DNA of 19,525 bases from Hyphomicrobiales bacterium (GTDB taxonomy: Bacteria > Pseudomonadota > Alphaproteobacteria > Rhizobiales > Xanthobacteraceae). Within the stretch, counting starts at the first letter, position 1; every line of letters starts with the position of its first letter. Of the stretch, positions 1 through 7,537 are shown one piece after another. The position numbers and the translations under genes are program-made. Location: positions 1 through 19,525 of the forward strand of contig JACQTM010000334.1 of assembly GCA_016210825.1 (NCBI GenBank), given 5' to 3'. The notes below the pieces were generated by a model. The model was not told the DNA's origin. It was given only the letters and a program-made list of their open reading frames with translations, and did not search any database.

Positions 1-158
1 CAATTGGTGGCGGGGTTACGCGACGTTGCGGCATTTTCAAATGGCCGCGCGTTTGCATGCATCATTCTCACGGGGATTTTTTGTTTTAGTTTCCTGTCGC
101 TTCAGCAATAGATTCCCAATCCAAACGGCCGAGCAACAAACCAAGGGACAATCCGAAA

Positions 159-902
159 GTGACCGTTAAAGCCATCGTCTTCGACGCCTATGGAACGCTT
201 TTCGACATCCAATCCGTGGCGGCAGTCACCGACGAGGCTTATCCCGGATACGGCGAGGTGATCACACAGATTTGGCGGTTGAAGCAGTTGGAATACACGT
301 GGCTGCGATCGTTGATGGGCCGCTACGCGGATTTCTGGGCGATAACTCAAGAGTCGCTGGCATACACGCTTGATGGCTTGGGGCTCGACCATGATCGAAG
401 CCTATTCGACCGCATCATGGATAAGTACTGCCACCTTGAGCTCTATCCGGACGCGAAGCAGGCATTGACTGCCTTGAAGAACTATCGGCTTGCAATTCTT
501 TCAAACGGCAGCCAGCAAATGTTGGATGACGTCGTGCGAAATTCCGGTTTGGCATCGATCCTGGAGGCGGTTATCAGCGTGGATTCGCGCAAGATCTTTA
601 AGCCCAGCCCCGAGGTCTACGAGCTCATCCAAACCGAGTTAGGCGTTGGCCCGCATGAAGTTCTCTTTGTCTCTTCGAATGCCTTCGATGTCTGTGGAGC
701 CAAAAATTACGGACTTAAGGTGACGTGGGTTGAGCGGGTAACGGCGCAGGCGCTAAAGCGCGAAATCGGCGGCAACGTCGCCGTCCGTCCGGCGACAATG
801 TTCAAAGCGCTGCGCATGCGAATGGAGCCATTCGGGTTTGACGCCGATTTCCGCGTCAACTCGCTGGCCGAACTCCCATTAGCCGTGGCGAAGGCCGGAT
901 AA
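159..902 (+). CDS. Type II (L-2-)haloacid dehalogenase, HAD superfamily
   Basis: A 247-residue HAD hydrolase that probably removes halide from L-2-haloacids through an Asp-ester intermediate in the cytoplasm. The GTG start is preceded by AAGGGA at 143-148. The full residue set known from Pseudomonas L-DEX and Xanthobacter DhlB is visible: nucleophile D9 in DAYGTL, T13, R40 in the cap domain, S115/N116, K148, Y154, and S172-x-N174-x-F176-D177. This set separates true dehalogenases from generic HAD phosphatases. The protein is about 15-20 residues longer than usual, with the extra at the C-terminus. Two hand-counted 60-base blocks (541-600 and 661-720) are 52% and 43% GC, against 62% in a block of secD, so the gene may be a later arrival. 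It stands alone and converges on the next gene. The family is firm; the substrate is inferred. Confidence 0.9.
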   Translation: MTVKAIVFDAYGTLFDIQSVAAVTDEAYPGYGEVITQIWRLKQLEYTWLRSLMGRYADFWAITQESLAYTLDGLGLDHDRSLFDRIMDKYCHLELYPDAKQALTALKNYRLAILSNGSQQMLDDVVRNSGLASILEAVISVDSRKIFKPSPEVYELIQTELGVGPHEVLFVSSNAFDVCGAKNYGLKVTWVERVTAQALKREIGGNVAVRPATMFKALRMRMEPFGFDADFRVNSLAELPLAVAKAG

Positions 903-958
903 ACAACATGCCGCATTGGTGGAATTGCATTTAGGAGATGCAGTTGCATCGACGGCTT

Positions 959-1903
959 TTAAGTCGATCGCGCGGTTGAAAGCTGTACCCCCAGCCGGCC
1001 GGCGAGATCTTGAATATACTGCCAAGCTACCCGCCCTGAACGCGCGCCACGCGTTGTCGCCCATTCCAATGCTTCACGCCGCAGCGCGTCGCCGTTGAAT
1101 GGAATCCGATAGTGGCGCACATAGCCTTCGACCATTGCCAGATATTCGTCCTGGCTGCAGCGATGAAATCCAAGCCATAGTCCGAACCGGTCGGACAGCG
1201 AAACCTTTTCCTCAACCGCCTCGCCGGGATTGATTGCGGTCGAGCGTTCGTTCTCCATCATGTCGCGCGACATCAAGTGACGGCGGTTGGAGGTGGCGTA
1301 AAGGATCACGTTGTCAGGCCGGCCTTCAATGCCGCCTTCGAGCACCGCTTTAAGCGATTTGAACGAGGTATCGTCGCCGTCAAAGGAGAGGTCGTCGCAG
1401 AATACGATGAAGCGGTGCGAGCTATCGCGCAGCAACGTCATCAGGTCGGGAAGACCCTCGATATCCTCACGGTGGATTTCGACGAGCTTAAGGTGGTCCT
1501 CGGCGGCGAGCTTTGAATTTACCGCGGCGTGCGCGCCCTTGACCAGCGACGACTTACCCATGCCGCGCGCGCCCCAGAGCAATGCGTTGTTCGCCGGTAA
1601 TGCCTTTGCAAACCGTTCGGTATTCTCCATCAGCGTGTCGCGCACCCGGTCGATGCCCTTGAGCAGCGACATCTCAACGCGGTTGACGTGCGGTACCGGC
1701 ACGAGGCGGGCGCCTTCGGCGTGCCAGACGAAGGCATCGGCGGCGGACAAATCGGGACGCGGGAAAGGCTCCGGCGCGAGCCGTTCCAGGGCGTCGGCAA
1801 TTCGCCGCAAAATATGCCCGTCGAGCGCATTTCCGGCCGTGCCCGTCGTGGCGGTGCCGGATAGTGCGCCCGCGGGCGGGGACGGTTTCTTCGATTTCGG
1901 CAT
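959..1903 (-). CDS. DUF815 family P-loop ATPase (AAA-like)
   Basis: A 314-residue ATP-binding protein of the DUF815 family, whose function is not established. Walker A is GARGMGKS at residues 111-118, Walker B is FIVFCDD at 165-171, a sensor-1-like Asn lies in YATSNRRHL (about 203-210), and a conserved SDRFGLWLGF stretch starts at 238. The first 30 residues are low-complexity and likely disordered. It starts with ATG, with a weak GGAAAG upstream. It is divergent from yajC across a 205-base gap, and in related bacteria it often sits near the Sec operon, so shared control is possible but not shown. No signal peptide or membrane segment is visible, so it should be cytosolic. The family call is firm; the role is unknown. 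Confidence 0.9.
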   Translation of the reverse strand: MPKSKKPSPPAGALSGTATTGTAGNALDGHILRRIADALERLAPEPFPRPDLSAADAFVWHAEGARLVPVPHVNRVEMSLLKGIDRVRDTLMENTERFAKALPANNALLWGARGMGKSSLVKGAHAAVNSKLAAEDHLKLVEIHREDIEGLPDLMTLLRDSSHRFIVFCDDLSFDGDDTSFKSLKAVLEGGIEGRPDNVILYATSNRRHLMSRDMMENERSTAINPGEAVEEKVSLSDRFGLWLGFHRCSQDEYLAMVEGYVRHYRIPFNGDALRREALEWATTRGARSGRVAWQYIQDLAGRLGVQLSTARST

Positions 1904-2014
1904 GCAGCGGGCTTTCCGTGGTCCCGCTCCTTAGCCGGGCGGCGGCGGAGCCGCAATAAGGGCATTTTGGCCCAGCCAATAGCGATTAACGACCCCTTGG
2001 GCGCTCGCGCAGCG

Positions 2015-2042
2015 TTGCAATTGGGCCTGTGGCCGCTATAGT
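2015..2042 (+). promoter_or_regulatory. Sigma70-like promoter for the yajC-secDF operon
   Basis: TTGCAA at 2015-2020 is followed after 16 bases by TATAGT at 2037-2042. The -10 box has one mismatch to consensus and the -35 box two. The predicted start near 2049 would give a leader of about 60 bases before yajC. The site lies in the divergent gap with the DUF815 gene and points toward yajC. Confidence 0.6.
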
Positions 2043-2108
2043 CCGCGCCGATTTCTGGCGTCCGACAGGCCGCCGAACGATCCTGCCAAACTCCAGAAAG
2101 GCCGCCCG

Positions 2109-2453
2109 ATGTTCATTTCGCCTGCATTCGCCCAAGGTTCCCCGTTCGGCGGCGACGGCGGTATGCTCACGTCGCTGCTGCCGTTCGTCCTGATCTTCGT
2201 CATTATGTATTTTCTGATCCTGCGGCCGCAGCAAAAGCGCGCCAAGCAGCATCAGGAAATGGTCAAGAATGTACGGCGCGGGGACACGGTCGTCACCTCC
2301 GGGGGCCTGATCGGCAAGATCACCAAGGTCGTCGATGAGGAACAGGTGGAGGTCGAGATCGCCGACGACGTTCGCATTCGCCAGATGCGGCAAATGTTGG
2401 CCGAAGTGCGCGCCAAGGGCGAGCCGGTGAAGGACGAAGGCGGCTCCGGCTGA
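2109..2453 (+). CDS. yajC: Sec translocon accessory subunit YajC
   Basis: A 114-residue inner-membrane protein that associates with SecD and SecF and assists SecYEG in export and membrane insertion. It has one transmembrane segment at about residues 20-40 ending in the family signature LRPQQKRAKQHQ, then a small basic and acidic cytoplasmic domain with VRRGDTVVTSGGLIGKI at about 55-71. The length is typical. AGAAAGG at 2095-2101 lies 7 bases before the ATG. It is the first gene of the operon, 35 bases ahead of secD, the usual order in alphaproteobacteria. Confidence 0.97.
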   Translation: MFISPAFAQGSPFGGDGGMLTSLLPFVLIFVIMYFLILRPQQKRAKQHQEMVKNVRRGDTVVTSGGLIGKITKVVDEEQVEVEIADDVRIRQMRQMLAEVRAKGEPVKDEGGSG

Positions 2454-2488
2454 GCGCCGGCCGTTAAGACCACGCGTCGGGACGGTCC

Positions 2489-4087
2489 ATGCTTTATTTT
2501 TCCCGCTGGAAGGTGATGGCGATCCTGCTGACCTCGCTGATCGTGTGCCTGTTCGCGGTACCGAACTTCCTTCCCGAAAAGATGGTTCAAAGCTGGCCGA
2601 AATGGGCGCAGCGCCACATCGTGCTCGGACTCGATTTGCAGGGCGGCTCGCACATCCTGCTTGAAGTTGATTCTGGCGCGGTACGTAAGGAAAAGCTCGA
2701 AACGTTACGCGACGACGTGCGCCGGGTGATGCGCGAGGCACGCATCGGCTATACCAGTCTGGTCATTCGCGGCACCAGCGTGGAATTGCGTCTTCGCGAA
2801 ATCAACGACACGCAAGCCGCCCTCCCCAAATTGCGGACATTGTCGCAGCCGCTCGGCGGGATATTGAGCACAACCGGCCAGCGCAGCGCGGATATCGAGG
2901 ACACGGGCGGTGGATTGATCCGCCTCACCGTGACCGAGCCGGCGCTGATCGAACGCATCCGCCAATCGGTTGAGCAATCGATTCAGATCGTCGAGCGCCG
3001 TGTCAACGAACTCGGCACCGTCGAGCCCTCAATTCAGCGCCAGGGGGTGGATCGCATTCTTGTGCAGGTGCCAGGCCTGCAAGATCCGGCGCGCCTGAAG
3101 GATTTGCTCGGCAAGACCGCGAAGCTGACTTTCCGGATGGTGGACCAAACGATGACCCCGGAGCAGGCGAAGGCCGGCCGCGTTCCGCCAGAATCTGAGA
3201 TTCTTGAGGGCGAGAAGGACAAACAGACCTACTTGATCGAGAAACGCGTCGTGGTGTCCGGCGAGGACCTGACCGACGCGCAGCCGGGTTTCGACCAGCG
3301 TACCAGTGAGCCGATCGTCACCTTCCGCTTCAATACCAACGGCGCTCGCAAATTCGCGCAGGCGACGCAGCAGAATGTCGGCCGGCCCTTCGCCATCGTG
3401 CTCGACAACAAGGTGATCTCGGCGCCTGTTATCCGCGAGCCGATCCTCGGCGGATCGGGACAGATTTCCGGAAATTTCACGGTGGAAAGCGCAAACGACC
3501 TTTCCATCCTGCTGCGCGCCGGCGCCTTGCCTGCCCCGCTGACAATCATCGAGGAGCGCACCGTTGGTCCCGGCCTTGGCCAGGACTCGATCGAAAAGGG
3601 CAAGCTCGCGTCCTATGTCGGCTCGGTCATGGTCGTGGTCTTCATGTTCGCGACCTATGGGCTGTTTGGGCTGTTCGCTAATGTTGCAGTGGCGATCAAC
3701 GTCGCCATGATCTTCGGCGTGTTGTCGATGCTCAATGCAACGCTGACCCTGCCCGGAATCGCCGGCATCGTGCTCACGGTCGGCATCGCGGTGGATTCCA
3801 ACGTGCTGATCTATGAGCGCATTCGCGAAGAGGTGCGAACCGGTCGCACGACTATCACCGCGATCGACGCGGGTTTCTCGCGCGCGCTCGCGACGATCAT
3901 GGATTCCAACATCACGACCTTCATCGCCGCCGCGGTGCTGTTCTATATCGGTACGGGGCCGGTGCGCGGATTTGCTGTGACGCTGGGCATCGGCATCGTC
4001 ACGACGGTGTTCACCGCATTCACGTTGACGCGACTGATCGTGGCGACGTGGGTACGCTGGTGGCGTCCGCAACACGTGCCGATCTAG
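2489..4087 (+). CDS. secD: Protein translocase subunit SecD
   Basis: A 532-residue subunit of the proton-driven SecDF motor, which pulls preproteins out of SecYEG on the periplasmic side. An N-terminal membrane helix (about 9-27) is followed by the signature LGLDLQGG at 46-53, a large periplasmic region with GQISGNFT at about 324-331, and a C-terminal block of five membrane helices. The helix motif GIAVDSNVLIYERIREE at 432-448 contains D436, the counterpart of E. coli SecD D519 used in proton movement. It is shorter than E. coli SecD and normal for an alphaproteobacterium. A weak GGGACGG precedes the ATG. Unlike the tight yajC junction, 120 bases separate it from secF. Confidence 0.98.
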   Translation: MLYFSRWKVMAILLTSLIVCLFAVPNFLPEKMVQSWPKWAQRHIVLGLDLQGGSHILLEVDSGAVRKEKLETLRDDVRRVMREARIGYTSLVIRGTSVELRLREINDTQAALPKLRTLSQPLGGILSTTGQRSADIEDTGGGLIRLTVTEPALIERIRQSVEQSIQIVERRVNELGTVEPSIQRQGVDRILVQVPGLQDPARLKDLLGKTAKLTFRMVDQTMTPEQAKAGRVPPESEILEGEKDKQTYLIEKRVVVSGEDLTDAQPGFDQRTSEPIVTFRFNTNGARKFAQATQQNVGRPFAIVLDNKVISAPVIREPILGGSGQISGNFTVESANDLSILLRAGALPAPLTIIEERTVGPGLGQDSIEKGKLASYVGSVMVVVFMFATYGLFGLFANVAVAINVAMIFGVLSMLNATLTLPGIAGIVLTVGIAVDSNVLIYERIREEVRTGRTTITAIDAGFSRALATIMDSNITTFIAAAVLFYIGTGPVRGFAVTLGIGIVTTVFTAFTLTRLIVATWVRWWRPQHVPI

Positions 4088-4190
4088 CGCATGATTCCGG
4101 AACGTGAGAACCAGTTTTCGCAAATGATTGTGCTAAAACAAAAATGCCGGAGTCAGGCTCTGATTTGATCGGAAGCGATCGGACTCCAGC
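4088..4190. repeat. Degenerate rhizobial intergenic palindromic repeat
   Basis: The gap between secD and secF starts with GCGCATGATTCCGG and continues with GAACCAGTTTTCG and ATTGTGCTAAAACAAA. This layout matches, from memory and with several changes, an intergenic repeat common in Bradyrhizobium and Rhodopseudomonas. The second half is a palindrome: GGAGTC at 4149-4154 pairs with GACTCC at 4182-4187, and inside it GATCG (4167-4171), loop GAAG, CGATC (4176-4180) form a perfect 5-bp hairpin. It lies inside an operon just ahead of the secF ribosome binding site, so it could affect mRNA stability or secF expression. Exact ends are uncertain. Confidence 0.55.
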
Positions 4191-4194
4191 CAAC

Positions 4195-4210
4195 GGGAAA
4201 GACAACCTTG
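4195..4210 (+). promoter_or_regulatory. Ribosome binding site that fixes the secF TTG start
   Basis: GGGAAAG at 4195-4201 lies 6 bases before TTG at 4208-4210. The first codons then give MRLLRIVPDDTKFDFMRFRR, the usual SecF N-terminus in this group. The next candidate, ATG at 4253, would remove the LRIVPDDTKFDF segment. Confidence 0.7.
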
Positions 4211-5143
4211 CGCCTTCTTCGCATCGTACCGGACGACACCAAATTCGACTTCATGCGATTTCGGCGCGTGAGTTTTCCGATTTCGGCGGCTTTGTCGATA
4301 ATGGCGATTCTTTTGTATTTTCTTCATGGATTGAATTTTGGCATCGACTTCGTCGGTGGCACCTTGATCGAGGTGCAATCGAAAGCAGGCGCAGCCGATC
4401 TCGCGCGCATGCGCTCGACGCTAAGCGAGCTCAATCTCGGCGAGGTTCAGCTGCAGCAATTCGGCGCGCCGAGCGATGTGCTGATCCGCATTCCGCAGCA
4501 GCCGGGTGGCGATGTGGCGCAACAGGCCGCTGTCGGCAAGGTGCGCGGCGCGCTCGGTACCGACGTCGAATACCGGCGCGTCGAAGTGGTTGGTCCGCGC
4601 GTCTCGACCGAATTACTAGGATTTGGCATCGTCGGCCTGATGATGGCGATCGTGTCCATCCTCGTTTACCTGTGGTTCAGGTTCGAATGGCAATTCGCGC
4701 TCGGCGCGATGATCGCCAACGTCCACGATCTCGTGCTGACCTTGGGCTTTATGTCGCTCACCCAGATCGACTTCGATCTGACAAGCATCGCAGCCTTGCT
4801 CACGATCCTCGGCTATTCGCTCAACGATACCGTCGTGATCTATGACCGTATTCGCGAGATGTTGCGCCGTTATAAAAGAATGACAATGCCGGATTTGCTC
4901 AACATTTCGGTCAATTCGACGTTGTCGCGCTCGGTCATCACCCATGTCACCGTTTCATTAGCATTGCTGGCGCTGCTGCTGTTTGGCGGCCAGGCGATAC
5001 ACTCCTTCACTGCGACAATGATGTTCGGCGTGGTGCTGGTTGGCACGTATACGTCGGTCTTTATTGCGGCGCCGATCCTGATCTATCTCGGTGTCGGCAC
5101 CGGCCGTGACAGCCTCTCTGCGCCGGACAAAAACAAGCCCTAG
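4208..5143 (+). CDS. secF: Protein translocase subunit SecF
   Basis: A 311-residue partner of SecD. It has a first membrane helix at about 21-43, the signature FGIDFVGG at 44-51, a periplasmic domain to about 133, then five helices. GYSLNDTVVIYDRIRE at 202-217 carries D207, and R241 lies 34 residues later, the same spacing as E. coli SecF D213 and R247, both needed for proton-coupled function. The start is TTG, supported by a GGGAAAG site and by the family N-terminus. It is third in the operon, and its stop lies 7 bases before the next ATG, so those two genes are probably translationally linked. Confidence 0.97.
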   Translation: MRLLRIVPDDTKFDFMRFRRVSFPISAALSIMAILLYFLHGLNFGIDFVGGTLIEVQSKAGAADLARMRSTLSELNLGEVQLQQFGAPSDVLIRIPQQPGGDVAQQAAVGKVRGALGTDVEYRRVEVVGPRVSTELLGFGIVGLMMAIVSILVYLWFRFEWQFALGAMIANVHDLVLTLGFMSLTQIDFDLTSIAALLTILGYSLNDTVVIYDRIREMLRRYKRMTMPDLLNISVNSTLSRSVITHVTVSLALLALLLFGGQAIHSFTATMMFGVVLVGTYTSVFIAAPILIYLGVGTGRDSLSAPDKNKP

Positions 5144-5150
5144 GGCTGCG

Positions 5151-5531
5151 ATGGGCGAGGAGCGGGCAAGGCATCTGCCGCAGCTCGCACCGATTGACGG
5201 CTATGGCCATGGCGGCTTTCGCTTCGCGGGCATGTCGCATCGCGGTTCGCTATTGTGTTTACCAAGTGGCATCTGGGCGTGGCCGCCGGTGACGCCCGCC
5301 GAGATTACCGATGCTTCACTGGCGCCGGTTTTTGCCGAAGCGGCCGATGTCGGTTTCTTTCTAATCGGCACCGGACGGGAAAGGTGGGCCATGCCGGCGG
5401 GTCTTTGGCGGCGATTCCACGAGACCCAAATCACGGTGGAGGTCATGCGAACCGGAGATGCCGCCAACACATTCAATATTTTGCTCGGCGAAGGCCGGCG
5501 CGTCGGTGCGGCGCTGATTGCGGTGGACTGA
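5151..5531 (+). CDS. Mth938-like (DUF498) protein, bacterial relative of NDUFAF3
   Basis: A 126-residue single-domain protein of the Mth938/DUF498 family, whose mitochondrial member NDUFAF3 is a complex I assembly factor. Typical features are the glycine-rich start IDGYGHGGFRFAG, a central VGFFLIGTG, and the C-terminal block FNILLGEGRRVGAALIAVD. The ATG at 5151 is chosen over in-frame starts inside secF because it avoids overlap and has AGGG at 5142-5145 just before it. No signal peptide is seen. Its place behind secF and ahead of an NDUFAF6-like gene is a known alphaproteobacterial arrangement. A role in building NADH dehydrogenase or another inner-membrane complex is inferred from this, not visible in the sequence. 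Confidence 0.9.
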   Translation: MGEERARHLPQLAPIDGYGHGGFRFAGMSHRGSLLCLPSGIWAWPPVTPAEITDASLAPVFAEAADVGFFLIGTGRERWAMPAGLWRRFHETQITVEVMRTGDAANTFNILLGEGRRVGAALIAVD

Positions 5532-5558
5532 ACGAGAGTTCGCACATAGGTCATCGCG

Positions 5559-6410
5559 ATGCAGGACGCTTTTGCCTATTGTACCGAACTCGTTCGCACG
5601 GCCGATAAAGACCGGTTCCTGGCAACCCTGTTCGCGCCGGCCGAATATCGGGATGCGCTATTTGCGCTCTATGCCTTCGACATCGAGACAGCGCGCATCC
5701 CCGCGCTCGTCAGCGAAGCGTTACCGGGTGAAATCCGCCTGCAATGGTGGCGCGAGACGGTCGAGGGTAAGCGAGAAGGCGAGGCGGCAGGCCATCCGGT
5801 CGCCTTCGTGCTCGGCGCAACAATCGCCCGCTTTGGGCTTCCGGCCGCTGCCTTCGATGAAATTCTGGCCGCCCGTGGCTTCGATCTTTACGACGAGCCG
5901 ATCGAAACCCTGGCCGCGCTTGAGATTTATATGGAGCGCACTATTTCCGATCTCATTGGTCTTGCGGCGATGATTTTGAGCGGCGGAAGCGATCCGGGTC
6001 CGGCCGCGCTGTTTCGGCATGCGGGGCTCGCGCTCGGTTTAGCGGGGTTGCTCCGCGATCTTCCAGTCCATGCCGCGCGCCGTAAACTTTACGTGCCCCT
6101 GGAACTGCTTGATCGTTATAAGGCGAATGCTGAGGATATTTTCGCGCGCAAGGCGACGACGGAGCTTCGTACTGTGCTTGCTGATTTGCGCCTGCGGGCG
6201 CGAAGGCATCTTTCGGAGGCGCAAGCGCTGCTGCCACACGCGACCGCCGCAATCATTCCCGCGCTGCTGCCGCTGGCGCTGGTTCGACCGGCGCTCAAGC
6301 GGATGGATCGCTGGCGTTACGATCCGTTCAAACCACCCGAAGTTTCACAATGGCGGCGGCAATTGAGATTGTGGCGGGCGGCGCGTTTCGGTCTTGGATC
6401 TGCATTGTGA
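5559..6410 (+). CDS. Squalene/phytoene synthase-fold protein, NDUFAF6-like
   Basis: A 283-residue all-alpha protein with family signatures ALYAFDIETARIPALVSE (about 37-53), GEIRLQWWRE (58-67), MERTISDLIGLA (125-136) and LAGLLRDLPVHAARRKLYVP (161-180). True prenyl synthases use two DxxxD motifs to bind magnesium and diphosphate. Here the first reads D41-I-E-T-A and the second D167-L-P-V-H, so the second Asp of both is missing. Squalene or phytoene synthesis is therefore unlikely. The sequence fits the group that includes mitochondrial NDUFAF6, a complex I assembly factor, and the gene follows an NDUFAF3-like gene by 27 bases. It ends the operon, 7 bases from a convergent stop codon. Start ATG; weak ribosome binding site. 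Confidence 0.88.
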   Translation: MQDAFAYCTELVRTADKDRFLATLFAPAEYRDALFALYAFDIETARIPALVSEALPGEIRLQWWRETVEGKREGEAAGHPVAFVLGATIARFGLPAAAFDEILAARGFDLYDEPIETLAALEIYMERTISDLIGLAAMILSGGSDPGPAALFRHAGLALGLAGLLRDLPVHAARRKLYVPLELLDRYKANAEDIFARKATTELRTVLADLRLRARRHLSEAQALLPHATAAIIPALLPLALVRPALKRMDRWRYDPFKPPEVSQWRRQLRLWRAARFGLGSAL

Positions 6411-6417
6411 GGCAGCA

Positions 6418-7491
6418 TCAAAACGCGAAGCGATCGCGGAGATTTTGCCGTCCGGCGATGATGCGGGCCACGACTTTGCGTTCGGCTTCGCTCGCAATTA
6501 GCGGGTCAATGAGATCAACCTGATTCATGGCGACAAGCTGCAAGATTTCGGTGCGAATTTCGCCGCCCGCGTTGCGCGGCAGGGCCGTCACCACCTGCAG
6601 CCGCTCTGGAGCCTTGGTGCGGCCAAGCTCGGAAGCGACAAAGTCGATCAATACTGTGTCGCTCGCAGCATCGGATTCAACGAAGGCATAGAGACCGGTT
6701 CCCGTCCGCCGGTCGGGGAAGGCGACTACCGCGACGTCGCGTACGCCGGGATGGTTTTTTAGTCGCTCCGCCACGGCGGGGGCATCGTTAACGAGCCGCG
6801 GTCCGCCGCCCTCGCGGTCTGTGAAATTCAGAAGTCCGCGCGTCACCATGTAGTAGACACGCTTTCCCGTTGCCATCCAGATCAGCGTTGGCCAGCTCTT
6901 GCGCGCCAGCACATTGCGTTCGGCGGGACTAAGGCTTTCCGGGGCGTAACGGCGCTTGTGCTTTAGGAGATGCCGGAGGTCCTCGTAGGCCGCGATGCGG
7001 TACAGGCGATGTCGTCCGGAAAATCGAGTCGCAAGCTGGAAGTCGGTGAGCATGGCACGGCCGTCCGGCGTACGCAGCCAGTTCTGCTCCTTGGCGAGAT
7101 CGTTATGGGTGACACCGGCGCGATGCAGCCGGAGTAGCGCCATCTTGCCTGAACGGAAATAGCGGACGTCGCCGGTAGGCCTTGCGATATGCAGCGGTAG
7201 CCCATCGATCCAACTACGTACGAGTATGCGACGCCCTGTGAAAAGTAGTGAGGGTGCGATGCCGTGTCGTCCGGCAATCGCAAGCGCGCGCGCCTCTCGC
7301 TTGAGGAAATGCCGGGCGATACCGGCTGTCCACCACGGCACGCAGTCGATGCGCCGAAGGACCGCCTCGACCTCGCCCTTATCGGTGACGAATAAGCCGC
7401 GCTCGACGGTGGAGAAAATATCGCGCTTGAGAATAACCTGACTGCGCCAGCGGCCAGCGATTTCGGGTGGCGTGGAATCGGTCGTCGTCAT
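6418..7491 (-). CDS. RIO/Kdo-kinase-like protein kinase fused to an AMP-binding enzyme C-terminal domain
   Basis: A 357-residue two-part protein. Residues 20-232 form a kinase-like module: a compact N-lobe with LKREARAL (63-70), a catalytic loop HNDLAKEQN at 129-137 (D131 base, N137 metal ligand) and TDFQ at 149-152 as the DFG equivalent, ending in TGKRVYYMVTRGLLNFTDREG. Residues about 240-325 match the C-terminal domain of acyl-CoA synthetases (NHPGVRDVAVVAFPD, then LGRTKAPERLQVVTALPR), but the N-terminal adenylation domain is absent and the usual catalytic Lys of the GKI motif is Glu311 (GGEIR). It may phosphorylate a small molecule, lipid or protein; the substrate is unknown. ATG 7491 avoids overlap with trmFO; ATG 7512 is an alternative. 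It lies 46 bases behind trmFO on the same strand. Confidence 0.8.
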   Translation of the reverse strand: MTTTDSTPPEIAGRWRSQVILKRDIFSTVERGLFVTDKGEVEAVLRRIDCVPWWTAGIARHFLKREARALAIAGRHGIAPSLLFTGRRILVRSWIDGLPLHIARPTGDVRYFRSGKMALLRLHRAGVTHNDLAKEQNWLRTPDGRAMLTDFQLATRFSGRHRLYRIAAYEDLRHLLKHKRRYAPESLSPAERNVLARKSWPTLIWMATGKRVYYMVTRGLLNFTDREGGGPRLVNDAPAVAERLKNHPGVRDVAVVAFPDRRTGTGLYAFVESDAASDTVLIDFVASELGRTKAPERLQVVTALPRNAGGEIRTEILQLVAMNQVDLIDPLIASEAERKVVARIIAGRQNLRDRFAF

Positions 7492-7537
7492 GGTCCGGGC
7501 GGCTTCTAACATGAGTTGATGCGTGCAGGGATAGCGT

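Noticed and set aside
1..158. Promoter search upstream of the first HAD gene
   Set aside because: A T-rich stretch with TTGTTT at 81-86 has only a poor -10 match (AGCAAT) at 17 bases, so no promoter is called. No gene fragment is recognisable in this stretch.
926..942. TGCAT/ATGCA inverted repeat between the convergent HAD and DUF815 genes as a terminator
   Set aside because: The stem is only 5 bp and AT-containing, with no T-run after it on either strand.
1986..2741. Minus-strand frame of 251 codons across yajC and the start of secD
   Set aside because: Antisense shadow of two well-supported genes; no ribosome binding site or domain.
3029..4123. Long open frame of 364 codons on the minus strand, opposite secD
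   Set aside because: It is antisense to the unmistakable secD, has a His/Arg/Asp-rich composition typical of antisense frames in GC-rich DNA, and shows no domain.
4144..4845. Plus-strand frame of 233 codons overlapping secF in another phase
   Set aside because: It lies over conserved SecF motifs and its Arg-rich product matches no family.
5559..6410. Annotation as phytoene or squalene synthase (carotenoid or hopanoid pathway)
   Set aside because: Both DxxxD motifs lack the second Asp, and the neighbours are sec and NDUFAF3-like genes rather than isoprenoid genes.
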